Assembly (NCBI RefSeq): GCF_009604455.1
Contig: NZ_WEGL01000001.1
Coordinates: 992,001 to 1,056,000, forward strand
Source of the DNA: Streptomyces sp. RB17
GTDB taxonomy: Bacteria > Actinomycetota > Actinomycetes > Streptomycetales > Streptomycetaceae
DNA: 64,000 nucleotides
Direction of reading: 5' to 3'
A program made the translations under genes and the position numbers. The notes beneath the pieces were generated by a model, which saw only the letters and a list, made by a program, of their open reading frames with translations, ran no database searches and was not told where the DNA came from. Numbering within the stretch: position 1 is the stretch's first letter; every line of letters starts with the position of its first letter. Below are positions 17,320-28,599 of this stretch, in pieces.

Positions 17320-17382
17320 TGGCTTGTCGCGCCCACGCGGCGGAGCCGCGTATCGACACAGTCCCGCGCCCCTTGGGGCGCC
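17320..17382 (+). repeat. Dispersed intergenic repeat, family A, copy 1
   Basis: The element contains TCGCGCCCACGCGGCGGAGC, an imperfect GCGGC...GCCGC stem, a TATCGACACAG-like middle, and CCCGCGCCCC followed by a GGGGCGCC hairpin arm. Two more copies lie near 33.1 kb (reverse) and 48.1 kb. It fills the space between two convergent genes and ends at the stop codon of the FAD oxidoreductase. It may serve as a terminator. Confidence 0.75.
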
Positions 17383-18746
17383 TACGCCGCCCTTGGCAAC
17401 GTCGGTGCCGGATCCGCGCGGTTCAGGGAGCCCGACGCACCGAGGTCGGCCAGGATCGCCGCCGTCGCCCGGTGGGCGGAGTGCAGGGCGCCCTGGACCG
17501 TGCTGGTGTCGCGGTGGTCGCCGCAGACGTAGAGGCCGGCCAGGAGGCGGACCGGACGGCGCAGGTCGTGGGGTGGGCGCATCGCCGGGACCGCCTCCGG
17601 GGTGTGGTGCACCGCCAGCGTCTCCCAGCGGCGCGTCGAGGTGCCGTAGAGACGGGAGAGGTGGATGCGGACGGCGGTGTCGATCCCCTCGGGCGGGGTG
17701 CCGAGCACGGTCGAGGAGATCAGCACCCGGCCGACCGGCGCCCGGTTCGGGTCCACGTTGCTGAGCACCGCGGTGTGTGCGACCGGGCCACCGCGGTCGG
17801 CGTCCAGCAGCAGGGAGGTGCCGGTCGAGAAGGCCGCCGCCGGGTCGTCGGTGGTGTGGTGGACCACGGTCACGGGGTGGAAGTCCGGCACCCTGAGGCC
17901 CGGCAGCAGCTCCGCCGCGGCGCGCGCGTCGGTCGCCAGCAGTACCGCCCGGCAGCGGATCTCGCCGTGTTCGGCGGTGGCGACGGACGTCGTGGAGACC
18001 GAGGTGACGCGTACCCCGGTGTGCACGGTGCCCGGCGGCAGCGCCCGCGCCAGCAGCTCCGGCAGTACCTCCGCGCCGCCCTCCGGCACGCACAGCCGGC
18101 CGCTCGCGAAGGCGCGCAGCGCGAGGTCGGCGCACCGGCTGGAGGTGGTCAGCTCCGGGTCGCACAGCAGGCAGGCGAGCAGCGGGCGCAGGAAGCCGTC
18201 CACCGTGCGCGGCGGCATCCCGCGCTGGGCGAGGGCCTTGCGGGCGGGCATCTCGGGCCGCGCCAGGATGCGTTCGACCGGCGTGGCGGCGATCCGCCCC
18301 AGCGCCGCGCCGAGCCGGGCCTGGTCGACGGCGCCGCCCACCGGTGCGCCGGCCCGGCCGGGGGTGGCCGCCGGTCCCCTTGGGGCGCTCGCGAGGGCGC
18401 GCACCACATGGAGTGCGCCCCTTGTGCTCCCCCCGGACGCCGGTGCGCCCGCGCGGTGGGTGCGTCCGTCGCGGTGCAGCAGGACGCCCGGCGCGAAACT
18501 GCGCAGGACCAGGGAGTCCAGGCCCGGGGTCGTGCGGAGTTCGGGGTAGGACGTGGACAGCAGCTGTCCGATGCGGTCGAGCCGGAAGCCGTCGACCTTC
18601 TCCGTCGACATGCGGCCGCCGACGTAAGGGGCGGCCTCGAGGACGGCGGTCGAGATTCCTGCGCTGGTCAGCCGATGGGCCGCCGAGAGTCCGGCGATTC
18701 CGGCTCCCACGATGACGACGTCGACCTGGTACGCGGGCTCAAGCAC
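17382..18746 (-). CDS. FAD-dependent amine-oxidase-type oxidoreductase
   Basis: The 454-residue flavoprotein begins with a dinucleotide-binding fold VVIVGAGIAGLSAAHRL (residues 10-26) and an acidic strand end. It continues with the GGRMSTEKVDGFRLDRIGQL segment typical of the amine oxidase/protoporphyrinogen oxidase family, and closes with GLYVCGDHRDTSTVQGALHS, the second FAD-binding motif. The substrate cannot be told from sequence; phytoene-desaturase-like and PPOX-like functions are both possible. It stands alone. Its stop codon abuts an intergenic repeat. Confidence 0.85.
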   Translation of the reverse strand: MLEPAYQVDVVIVGAGIAGLSAAHRLTSAGISTAVLEAAPYVGGRMSTEKVDGFRLDRIGQLLSTSYPELRTTPGLDSLVLRSFAPGVLLHRDGRTHRAGAPASGGSTRGALHVVRALASAPRGPAATPGRAGAPVGGAVDQARLGAALGRIAATPVERILARPEMPARKALAQRGMPPRTVDGFLRPLLACLLCDPELTTSSRCADLALRAFASGRLCVPEGGAEVLPELLARALPPGTVHTGVRVTSVSTTSVATAEHGEIRCRAVLLATDARAAAELLPGLRVPDFHPVTVVHHTTDDPAAAFSTGTSLLLDADRGGPVAHTAVLSNVDPNRAPVGRVLISSTVLGTPPEGIDTAVRIHLSRLYGTSTRRWETLAVHHTPEAVPAMRPPHDLRRPVRLLAGLYVCGDHRDTSTVQGALHSAHRATAAILADLGASGSLNRADPAPTLPRAA

Positions 18747-18947
18747 GAGGCCCCTCCTGTGGTTGCGCGGCCGGTGGAGACGTCATGCCCCCAACTGGCT
18801 CCGGGGATACCCGAGTTCGGATCGAGGTTAGGTCCGTGATCGGTCACGAACAGTCGCGCATCAACAGGGCACGGTCGCATGCAGGTCGCATACGGTCACG
18901 GCTGTTCGCCGGTGTTGCAGCCGAACCGGGCGCAGCCTGGAGCCGGC

Positions 18948-19844
18948 TCACCCCGCGGAGCGGATCGCCTCCTCGATCCCCGGGAACGCGAACCGGAACC
19001 CCGACTCCAACAGCCGCTTCGGCACCACCCGTTGGCTGCCCAGCACATCCCCGGCCATCTCACCCAGCACCGCCCGCAGCACCGGCGCCGGCACCGCGAA
19101 CGGGGCCGGCCGGTGCAGCACCCGGGCCATCGCCGCCGTGATCTCACGGTTCGTCAGAGGCTGCGGGGACGTCAGGTTGAACGGCCCGGAAAGGGTGTCG
19201 TCGTCGATGAGATGGCGGATCGCGGCGACCTCGTCGTGCAGCGCGATGTACGACCAGTACTGCCGCCCGTCGCCCAGCCGCCCCCCGAGCCCGGCCCGGA
19301 ACAACGGGAACAGCCGCCCCCAGGCCCCGCCGCCCCGCGCCACCACCAGGCCGGTGCGCGGGAACACCGTCCGCACGCCCGCCTCCTGCGCGGGCGCCGC
19401 CGCCTCCTCCCACTCCACGCACAGCGAGGGCAGGAACCCGTCGCCCGGCGGCGCCTCCTCGTCCACCGCCCGGTCGCCGGTGTCGCCGTAGATGCCGATC
19501 GCGCTGCCGCTGACGAAGACCCGGGGCGGCTCGGGGAGCGCGGCCACCGCTTCCGCCAGCGCGGCGGTGCCCAGCACCCGGCTGTCCCGCAGCAGCCGCT
19601 TGTACGACGGCGTCCAGCGCCGGTCGCCGATCCCGGCCCCGGCCAGGTTCACCACCACGGCACAGCTGATCAACCCGCCCGCGTCGACGTACTGGCCCTC
19701 GGGGTCCCAGCAGACCTCCTCCGGCCCCGCGGCCGCCCGGCGCACCAGACGAACCACCTCGTGCCCGTCCGCGGTCAGAGACCGCACCAGGGCGCTGCCG
19801 ATGAGCCCGGACGCACCGGCCACCGCGATACGAAGACGTTCCAT
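18948..19844 (-). CDS. TIGR01777-family epimerase-like protein
   Basis: The 298-residue protein has a Rossmann N-terminus (IAVAGASGLIGSALVRSLTA), VVNLAGAGIGDRRWTPSYKR and FVSGSAIGIYGDTGD, the signature series of the TIGR01777 (YfcH/SulA-like) branch of the extended SDR superfamily. A C-terminal DUF1731-type segment ends in VVPKRLLESGFRFAFPGIEE. Most members lack the classical Tyr-x-x-x-Lys pair in an obvious form, and their reaction is unknown. I chose the ATG at 19844; the ORF runs open upstream into the tandem array, which is not coding. Confidence 0.87.
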   Translation of the reverse strand: MERLRIAVAGASGLIGSALVRSLTADGHEVVRLVRRAAAGPEEVCWDPEGQYVDAGGLISCAVVVNLAGAGIGDRRWTPSYKRLLRDSRVLGTAALAEAVAALPEPPRVFVSGSAIGIYGDTGDRAVDEEAPPGDGFLPSLCVEWEEAAAPAQEAGVRTVFPRTGLVVARGGGAWGRLFPLFRAGLGGRLGDGRQYWSYIALHDEVAAIRHLIDDDTLSGPFNLTSPQPLTNREITAAMARVLHRPAPFAVPAPVLRAVLGEMAGDVLGSQRVVPKRLLESGFRFAFPGIEEAIRSAG

Positions 19845-19901
19845 GCCCCCAGCATGACCGCCCGCCCCACCTGCCATGCCCCGCCACGACGGCCCGGCGG
19901 G

Positions 19902-20400
19902 CACGCGGTGCGTCTGGCACGGCGGTACGGCCCACGCGCTGTGCCCCCGGCGCGTGGGGTGCGTCACGCTCGGCGTGTCTCTGGCGCGACTGTGCGGCGC
20001 GCACGCGGTGCGTTCGGCGCGGAGCGTGTGGCGGCCACGCGGTGCCTCCGTCGCGGAGCGTGCGGCGCGCACGCGGTGCCTCTGGGGCGGCGGTACGGCT
20101 CCCGCGCTGTGTCTCTGGCGCGTGGGTGCGTCACGCACGATGTGCCCTCGGCCGGACAGTGCGGCGCGCACGCGGTGCGTCTGGGGCGGCGGTACGGCTC
20201 ACGCGCTGTGCCCCCGGCGCGTGGGGTGCGTCACGCTCGGCGTGTCTCTGGCGCGACTGTGCGGCGCGCACGACGTGCCTCCGGCCCCGGCGGTACGGCC
20301 CACGCGTCGTCCCTCCGGCCGAGGGTGCGGCGCGCGCCCAACCTGTCTCTGGCGCGAACCGTGCGGCCCGCACGTCATGTCCTCGGCCGAACCCGCGCAG
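19902..20400. repeat. Degenerate ~33-bp tandem repeat array
   Basis: About fifteen imperfect units of 31-37 bp follow one another. Most begin CACGC or CACGY, carry a middle like TGYSTCTGGSGCG and end in TGCGGCGCG or GGTACGGC. Superimposed is a longer near-identical copy: the ~104 bp at 19902-20005 reappears at 20169-20272, offset 267 bp. Several frames remain open through the array, but the products are repetitive with no known domain. No unique spacers exist, so it is not CRISPR. It fills the space between the epimerase-like gene and the divergent GNAT gene. Confidence 0.8.
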
Positions 20401-20476
20401 CCCGTGGAAAGCCCAGTGAGGGTTCCGTTCGGAATCGTGGTGGGACGTCGTGGGCCGGCGCCGTAGGGTGATCGTC

Positions 20477-20956
20477 ATGGCCGAGCCGTTCATACGCATC
20501 GCCGTGCCCGACGACGAAGAGGAGCTGGCCCTCCTCGACCGGTCCAGCTGGTCCACCGTGCACGCGGTGTCGCCCCCGCCGGAGGGGCCGTTCTTCGACG
20601 AGCGCCATGCCCCGGAGGACTACCTGGTCGCCGAGGCGGACGGGCGGATCGTCGGCTATGTCCGTGTCGGCCGCCCGACCCCGCTCACCTCCAACGCGCA
20701 CGTCCTGCAGATCCAGGGCCTCGCCGTCGCCGAGGAGGCGCGCGGCCGCGGCCTCGGGCGCGCGCTGATCCGGGCCGCCGTCGAGGAGGCTCGCGGGCGT
20801 GGTGCACGGCGGCTGAGCCTGCGCGTCCTCGGACACAACGCCCCGGCCCGCGCGCTGTACGAGTCCGAGGGGTTCGCCGTCGAGGGAGTGCAGCCCGAGG
20901 AGTTCCTCCTCGACGGCGCCTACGTCGACGACGTGCTCATGGGCCGGCGCCTGTGA
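20477..20956 (+). CDS. GNAT-family N-acetyltransferase
   Basis: The 159-residue protein carries the acetyl-CoA binding motif VLQIQGLAVAEEARGRGLGR, where R-G-R-G-L-G-R is the pyrophosphate loop, then VLGHNAPARALYESEGFAVE, the motif B region. The N-terminus (FIRIAVPDDEEELALLDRSS) matches the first GNAT strand and helix. The substrate is unknown. The ATG at 20477 is chosen because it starts just before the first strand; the nine-codon extension is basic and unsupported. It converges with the MarP-like gene three bases away. Confidence 0.85.
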   Translation: MAEPFIRIAVPDDEEELALLDRSSWSTVHAVSPPPEGPFFDERHAPEDYLVAEADGRIVGYVRVGRPTPLTSNAHVLQIQGLAVAEEARGRGLGRALIRAAVEEARGRGARRLSLRVLGHNAPARALYESEGFAVEGVQPEEFLLDGAYVDDVLMGRRL

Positions 20957-20959
20957 CCG

Positions 20960-22144
20960 TCAGGAGCTGACCAGCTGGCCCGTGTTCACCGCCACCGTAG
21001 CCCCGGACGCGCGCCGGGCGTCGCCCGCCACCTCGTCCGCCGTCAGCGCATACCCCGTCTCGGCGTCCGAGGTGGAGCGCGCGAAGACCACGCCGAACAC
21101 CTTGCCGTCCGTGGTCAGCAGCGGCCCGCCGGAGTTGCCCGGCCGGACTGTGGAGCGGATCGAATAGATGTCCCGGGTGACCGTGCCGTCGTTGTAGATG
21201 TTCTGGCCGATCGCCCGCACCCGGCTCGCCACGGTCGCCGCCTGCAGGTTCAGGCCGCCGTCCTGCGGATAGCCCGCGACCACCGCCGAGTCCCCGCGGG
21301 TCGCGCTGGTGTCGAAGTGCAGCACCGGGGCGCGCAGCCCGGACACATACAGCACCGCCACGTCCCGGTCGGGGTCGAAGAGCACCACCCGGGCCGGGTA
21401 CGACCGCCCGACGCCACCGATCCGCACGCTCGGGTGGTCGATGCCCGCCACCACGTGCGCGTTGGTCATCACACGCTGTGCGGCGAAGACGAAACCGCTG
21501 CCCTCGCGGCCCTCGTTGCCCGAGGCGCCCTCGATCTTCACCGTGCTCAGCTTCGCGGCGCTCGTCGCGGCCGGTGTGACGCTGTCGCCGGAGGGGCGGG
21601 CCACCCGGGCCGTCGACTCGTTCTCGAACGGGTTGAAGACCTGCGGGAAGCCCGCCTCGGTCAGCGCCGACGTGGCCCGCGAGAACCACGCGGGCGTGGT
21701 GTCCGGCATCGCGTCCTGCACCGCGCCCAGCAGCGTCGAGTTCCGTATCGCCGAGTTCAGCGTCTGCGACGGGGCCGCCCCCAGCACGCTCGCCGCCACC
21801 CAGGCCACGATCAGCACCGCGGCCGCGTTCGCCCCCGCGCCCCCCATCCCGTCCAGCACCCGCAGCGGGCCCCGGTCCAGTTCCCCGCGCAGCCGCAGCG
21901 CCAGCCGGCCCGCCAGTTCGTGCCCCACCACCGCGGGCACCAGCACCGTCACCACCGCGAGTGCCGTCGCCTGCGTCGTGCCGCGCTCCACCAGGCCGGT
22001 CACCCAGGGGAGCACCCACACGCCGACGACGGCACCGCCGACGAACCCGGCCAGCGAGACACAGCCGGCCACCAGCCCGCGCCGGTAACCGGACGCCGCG
22101 TAGACGAGCATCACCAGCACAAGCACCAGGTCGAGCAGGTCCAC
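20960..22144 (-). CDS. MarP-family membrane serine protease (CvpA domain plus trypsin-like domain)
   Basis: The 394-residue protein has an N-terminal CvpA-like domain of four membrane helices (about residues 2-125), a linker, and an extracytoplasmic trypsin-like domain. The triad is visible: His230 in TNAHVV, Asp261 in DRDVAVL and Ser338 in GNSGGP. In Mycobacterium, MarP protects cells in acid by cleaving a peptidoglycan hydrolase. A peptidoglycan amidase gene lies divergently next door here, which makes a functional link attractive but unproven. The Cys pair of mycobacterial MarP is not seen in the protease domain. Confidence 0.88.
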   Translation of the reverse strand: MDLLDLVLVLVMLVYAASGYRRGLVAGCVSLAGFVGGAVVGVWVLPWVTGLVERGTTQATALAVVTVLVPAVVGHELAGRLALRLRGELDRGPLRVLDGMGGAGANAAAVLIVAWVAASVLGAAPSQTLNSAIRNSTLLGAVQDAMPDTTPAWFSRATSALTEAGFPQVFNPFENESTARVARPSGDSVTPAATSAAKLSTVKIEGASGNEGREGSGFVFAAQRVMTNAHVVAGIDHPSVRIGGVGRSYPARVVLFDPDRDVAVLYVSGLRAPVLHFDTSATRGDSAVVAGYPQDGGLNLQAATVASRVRAIGQNIYNDGTVTRDIYSIRSTVRPGNSGGPLLTTDGKVFGVVFARSTSDAETGYALTADEVAGDARRASGATVAVNTGQLVSS

Positions 22145-22277
22145 GGAGCCGCCTTTCTCTCGGACCCCTCAGTACGGACGGGACGGGTCCGGTGATCAGT
22201 CACCCACACAAGGGCACGGCCACCGGACGGCGAACCGGCCACGTCTGTATGTACCCCCAGAAACGTCCTGGACCGGG

Positions 22278-23537
22278 ATGATGGTTCCGCCAGGTGGCAG
22301 AGTGCACATCGCGGGCGCGACCCGGCCGCCCGACAGTGGGACCATGCACGCCGTCCGAAGAACACGGGAGACACCGGGGGACCCACAGACCCCGGGAACG
22401 CTGGACATGCCGGAGACCGGCGCGACGCCGGAGGCCCGGGGCATATCGGAGACCGCCGGTGCCGAGCGGGCGCCGGACACGCAGGAACTGCCGGAGGAGA
22501 CCGCCGGGCCGCCGGGCACGTCGGAGCCGACGGAGACCGCCGGGACGTCGCGGAGGACCGAGACGCCGGAGACCTCCCAGGCCCGGCCTGCGCCGGGGAT
22601 ACGGAGACTTCTGGGCCTCCTGAGACGCGGGCGACAAAAACCGGCCGAACCGGGGACGGCGCAGATACCTCCCGCGGAGACCGAGGACACGCTCGACACC
22701 CCCCAGAAGCCAGGACCGCCGCAGCCGCCGAGGACCTGGCGCCGGTCCGCCCGGCGGATATCCCCGGCCCTGCTGGTGCTGCTCGGCTGTCTGCCCGGGC
22801 TGGTGGCCGCCTTCGTGCTCGCCCTGTGCGCCCGCGGCGCCGAGCGCTCCGCCGCGGCCCGCTTCGACCGGCCGGTCCCGGTTCGCCCGGCCACCCATCG
22901 CGCCCCGCGGCCGCACATCCTGCCCCGCTCCGTGTGGCTGGGCACTGCGGGGCGCACTCAGCCGCCGCCGCGCTACGACGACAAGGTGGTCGCCGTCTTC
23001 CTGCACCACACCGACTCGCCGAACGCGTACGACTGCGCCGCCGCGCCGGAGATCATCCGCCGCCTGTACGCCGGCCAGATCGGCGCCCGGAAGTGGGACG
23101 ACATCGGCTACAACTTCATCGTCGACCGCTGCGGCACCATCTACGAAGGCCGCGCCGGAGGCACCGACCGGCCCGTCACCGGAGCCCACACCCAGGGCTT
23201 CAACCACCGCTCCGCCGGCATCGCCGCCCTCGGCACCTTCACCGCGGGCGCGACGGTGCCGAAGGCCATGACCGACGCGATCGCCGCTCTGGCCGCCTGG
23301 AAACTCGGCCTCGCCGACGTCGACCCGCGCTCGCTGGTCCACCTGGTCTCCAGCAACAGCCTGAGCCGCTACAAGGCCGGCACCACCGCCCTGCTGCCCG
23401 CCCTGGCAGGCCACATGGACGGCTTCATGACCAGCTGCCCCGGCGCCGCCCTCACCGCCCGCCTCCCCGAGATCAGGGAGAAGGCCGCTCGCCTGCAGGG
23501 CCGGTCCGTCACGGCACGGCTCATAGCGATTCCGTAG
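22278..23537 (+). CDS. Peptidoglycan-recognition N-acetylmuramoyl-L-alanine amidase
   Basis: The 419-residue protein has a disordered Thr/Pro/Glu-rich cytoplasmic N-terminus (about residues 1-155), one membrane helix (about 161-185) and an external amidase_2/PGRP domain (about 230-400). Zinc ligands can be read as His243 or His244 (FLHHTDSP), His379 and Cys387 (GHMDGFMTSCPG). The latter two have the eight-residue spacing of T7 lysozyme. Tyr in GYNFIVDRCG is the conserved active-site Tyr, and the last catalytic position is Thr, as in many PGRPs. The start is uncertain: ATG at 22278 or 22344. Confidence 0.85.
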   Translation: MMVPPGGRVHIAGATRPPDSGTMHAVRRTRETPGDPQTPGTLDMPETGATPEARGISETAGAERAPDTQELPEETAGPPGTSEPTETAGTSRRTETPETSQARPAPGIRRLLGLLRRGRQKPAEPGTAQIPPAETEDTLDTPQKPGPPQPPRTWRRSARRISPALLVLLGCLPGLVAAFVLALCARGAERSAAARFDRPVPVRPATHRAPRPHILPRSVWLGTAGRTQPPPRYDDKVVAVFLHHTDSPNAYDCAAAPEIIRRLYAGQIGARKWDDIGYNFIVDRCGTIYEGRAGGTDRPVTGAHTQGFNHRSAGIAALGTFTAGATVPKAMTDAIAALAAWKLGLADVDPRSLVHLVSSNSLSRYKAGTTALLPALAGHMDGFMTSCPGAALTARLPEIREKAARLQGRSVTARLIAIP

Positions 23538-23609
23538 GGAGCACGCAGCCCGCTCCGAGCCGCGCGCCCTACGGTCGAGGACATCACGAGCCGACTGGAG
23601 GCGGGGATC

Positions 23610-23867
23610 ATGAACAGCAGTCGTACGGGTGAAAAGACCACGGCCGAGGGCACCGCCGAGAGCACGGAGCGGGCGCACCGGAAGCGGACCGCGCGCGGGC
23701 CCTGGGCGGTGCTCTGCGCGGTCGCGACCGTCGTCCTCGGCCCGGCCGCGGCCACCGCGTCCGCCCTCGGCCAGGCCAACGCCGCGCCGCTGCACCACGC
23801 GGTGCGGGCCGACCAGCCGCAGGCCTACCTGCCGGCCGACAGCCTCCGCAGGCGTACGGCCGGCTGA
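23610..23867 (+). CDS. Small exported or membrane-anchored protein
   Basis: The 85-residue protein has a polar, Thr/Glu-rich N-terminus, then RKRTARGPWAVLCAVATVVL (a charged patch leading into a hydrophobic helix, about residues 30-55), ending with ANAAPLHHAVRADQPQAYLP. It could be a type II anchored peptide or a signal peptide with a very short mature part. A good GGAGG ribosome site precedes the ATG at 23610. It is cotranscribed at most with the amidase gene upstream (72 bases). No family is recognised. Confidence 0.6.
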   Translation: MNSSRTGEKTTAEGTAESTERAHRKRTARGPWAVLCAVATVVLGPAAATASALGQANAAPLHHAVRADQPQAYLPADSLRRRTAG

Positions 23868-23878
23868 GCCGGAGCGGG

Positions 23879-24060
23879 CTAGGCCCTGTCGTCAAACTCC
23901 CTCCTGCCCCGCGACGCCATGCACGCACTCTCGCCGCACCGGACCCAGGCCCAAGTACATCCAAGTACGAGGGCCAGGGTCCGGCACGCCGAGAGCACGC
24001 ACCTGACGCCGCAGGGCCCGCCCTTCGGGCGGACGGCTGGAGTTTGACGACAGGGCCTAG
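23879..24060. mobile_element. MITE with long terminal inverted repeats
   Basis: The 182-bp element ends in GCCCTGTCGTCAAACTCC and its exact complement GGAGTTTGACGACAGGGC, flanked on both sides by CTAG (possible target duplication, or part of the repeat). The interior also pairs imperfectly end to end (CACCGGACCC with GGGTCCGGCA, CAAGTAC with GTAC), so the strand can fold into one long hairpin. It has no coding capacity. The ends and CTAG target are like those I know from IS5-group elements of Streptomyces, which would have to supply the transposase in trans. The family is inferred, not searched. Confidence 0.8.
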
Positions 24061-24575
24061 TCCCGGAAGCGGTCCCACAGCCGGGGGAACCGTGCGGCGA
24101 GCGCCCGCTCGTTCTCGAAGTCCACCGGCGAGCCCTCCGGTTCGACGGGTGCCGGGGCGATGCCCAGATCGGGCGCGACGGTGCCGGTCAGCTGCTCGTA
24201 GGCCTCGTCCGCCGCGTAGCCCAGCTCCTCGCCGTCGCCGTCGATCTCCTCGTCGAACTCGCCGAGCAGCTCCGCCAGCGCGTCGGGATCGTGCAGGGCG
24301 CCCTCGTAGACCTCCCGGCCCTGGCCGATCAGCCAGCACCGGAAGAAGTCGAACGCGTCGTCGCTGGCCCCGTCCAGCAGCACCCAGGCGGCGCCCCACA
24401 GGTCCCAGCGGTAGGCGCGGTTGTAGCGGGCCTCGAAGTGACGGGCGAAGTCCAGCACCAGGTCGGGGTCCAGCTGGAGCAGCCGGTCCACGAGTACGTC
24501 GGCCTGTTCCTCGGGGTCACCCTCGGCGGCCTCGCGGGCGGCGTCGATCAGCTCCCAGAACTCCGTCTCGTCCAT
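24057..24575 (-). CDS. DUF4240 protein
   Basis: The 172-residue acidic cytoplasmic protein starts MDETEFWELIDAAREAAEGD. It continues with a helical domain containing LVDRLLQLDPDLVLDFARHF and AAWVLLDGASDDAFDFFRCW, the conserved features of DUF4240, whose function is unknown. I chose the ATG at 24575 rather than the GTG just before it. Its TAG stop lies inside the CTAG at the edge of the MITE, so the C-terminus may have been reset by that insertion. It stands beside the WYL regulator gene, about 65 bases from that gene's stop. Confidence 0.8.
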   Translation of the reverse strand: MDETEFWELIDAAREAAEGDPEEQADVLVDRLLQLDPDLVLDFARHFEARYNRAYRWDLWGAAWVLLDGASDDAFDFFRCWLIGQGREVYEGALHDPDALAELLGEFDEEIDGDGEELGYAADEAYEQLTGTVAPDLGIAPAPVEPEGSPVDFENERALAARFPRLWDRFRD

Positions 24576-24641
24576 CACGCCACCAGCATCGGGCTTCCAC
24601 CGGTGGGGCGCACGCGGAGTGCGCCGGAGTACGGCGGATCG

Positions 24642-25685
24642 TTATCCGGCCCGTCGTTCGGCGTCCGTACGGCCGGGCCGGCGCGGGCCGCCGTACAGCT
24701 CGGCCAGTCGCGCCGCGTCCGCCGCGAACCGCTCCCGCAGACCCTGCGGGGCCAGCACCTCCGCCTCCGCGCCGAGCGCCGTCAGCTGCGTGTGCGCGAC
24801 CTCCTCGGACTCCACCGGCAGCGTCACCGTCACCCAGCCGGCCCCGTCCGGCTCGCCTGCGCCGCTCAGCGCCGCACGGGCCGCCGGCGGATCGACGGCG
24901 TACCGCAGCAGGCGCACCCCCTCCGGGGACAGCCGTACGACGACCTCGGCGCGCAGGATCGAGCGCGCGAACCGCTCGGCCTGCTCGGCCCAGTGGCCGG
25001 GCAGATCGAAGTCCGGGTCACGGGTGAAGCGTTCCTCCAGGGCTTCCACGGCCTTGAACCGGTCGATCCGGTAGGTGCGGTAGGGGCGGTAGGTCCGGCC
25101 GGTCCTGGAGGAGTCGCCGTCGGCGACCCGCGCGCACAGGTACCAGACACCCGCCTTCAGCACGAGCCCGTACGGCTCCAGCACCCGCTGCACCTCGTCC
25201 TCGCCGCGCCGGTAGCGGGCGGTGACGCGGCGGTCGTCCCACACCGCCTCCGCGACCGCCGGCAGCAGCGCGGGTGTCTCCGGCTCCCGGAACCAGGCCG
25301 GCGCGTCCAGATGGAACCGCTGGGCGGCGCTGTCCGGGGCGTCCCGGAGGGACGGCAACAGCGCCGCGGACACCTTCAGCCGGGCCGCGGAGGCGGCGTC
25401 CGCCAGCCCCATCTCCCGCAGCGCCCCCGGCACCCCGCTCAGGAACAGGGCCTCCGCCTCGCTCCTGGCCAGCCCCGTCAGCCGCGTCCGGTATCCGCCG
25501 ACCAACCGGTAGCCGCCGGCCCGCCCCCGGTCCGCGTACACCGGCACGCCCGCCTCCGACAGCGCCTGCGCGTCCCGGGTGACCGTCCGCTCCGACACCT
25601 GCAGCTCCCGCGCGAGTTCGGCGGCGGTCATGGTCTGCCGGGACTGGAGAAGGAGCACCATCTGGATGAGCCGGGCCGCACGCAT
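24642..25685 (-). CDS. HTH-WYL domain transcriptional regulator (YafY type)
   Basis: The 347-residue protein has an N-terminal winged helix (residues 1-60; IQMVLLLQSRQTMTAAELAR, then VSERTVTRDAQALSEAGVPV), a linker with ARSEAEALFLSG, and a WYL domain (about 140-240) with GVWYLCARVADG and RTYRIDRFKAVE. WYL domains sense ligands such as nucleotides or nucleic acid. A C-terminal WCX-like part follows (LRYAVDPPAARAALSGAGEP). Target genes are unknown. It is read in the same direction as aceE but is separated from it by a terminator. Confidence 0.88.
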   Translation of the reverse strand: MRAARLIQMVLLLQSRQTMTAAELARELQVSERTVTRDAQALSEAGVPVYADRGRAGGYRLVGGYRTRLTGLARSEAEALFLSGVPGALREMGLADAASAARLKVSAALLPSLRDAPDSAAQRFHLDAPAWFREPETPALLPAVAEAVWDDRRVTARYRRGEDEVQRVLEPYGLVLKAGVWYLCARVADGDSSRTGRTYRPYRTYRIDRFKAVEALEERFTRDPDFDLPGHWAEQAERFARSILRAEVVVRLSPEGVRLLRYAVDPPAARAALSGAGEPDGAGWVTVTLPVESEEVAHTQLTALGAEAEVLAPQGLRERFAADAARLAELYGGPRRPGRTDAERRAG

Positions 25686-25716
25686 GCGTTCATGATGCCG
25701 GGGGCCACTGACAGAA

Positions 25717-25747
25717 GAAGGGGTACGGCAGGACGCCGTACCCCTTC
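25717..25747 (-). terminator. Terminator of aceE
   Basis: GAAGGGGTACGGC and GCCGTACCCCTTC form a 13-bp perfect stem with a five-base loop, just past the aceE stop. It very likely ends aceE transcription before the WYL regulator. Confidence 0.8.
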
Positions 25748-25777
25748 CTCCAGGGCCTCGGTGGCAGGCCCCGGTGC

Positions 25778-28480
<2,703 letters not shown>

Positions 28481-28599
28481 GTCGCCGCCTTCCTCAGTCG
28501 AAGGGGGTTCCCTCATCGGTAAGGGTTCGGGGGTGCCCTAGGTCTTTGGCAGGACAGGGCTGGGACTTCGGTGGAAGTCCGTCGGCGACTGTAACTCCC

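Noticed and set aside
17240..17320. The 18-bp duplication as an attachment site
   Set aside because: There is no integrase, tRNA gene or element boundary nearby; slippage explains it more simply.
19902..20400. CRISPR array
   Set aside because: Units follow one another without unique spacers, unit length varies and no cas genes are near.
19876..20466. Open frame of about 196 codons through the tandem array
   Set aside because: The product is a run of imperfect repeats with no domain. Several frames are open at once because of the GC content, and there is no convincing ribosome site. I treat the region as a non-coding repeat.
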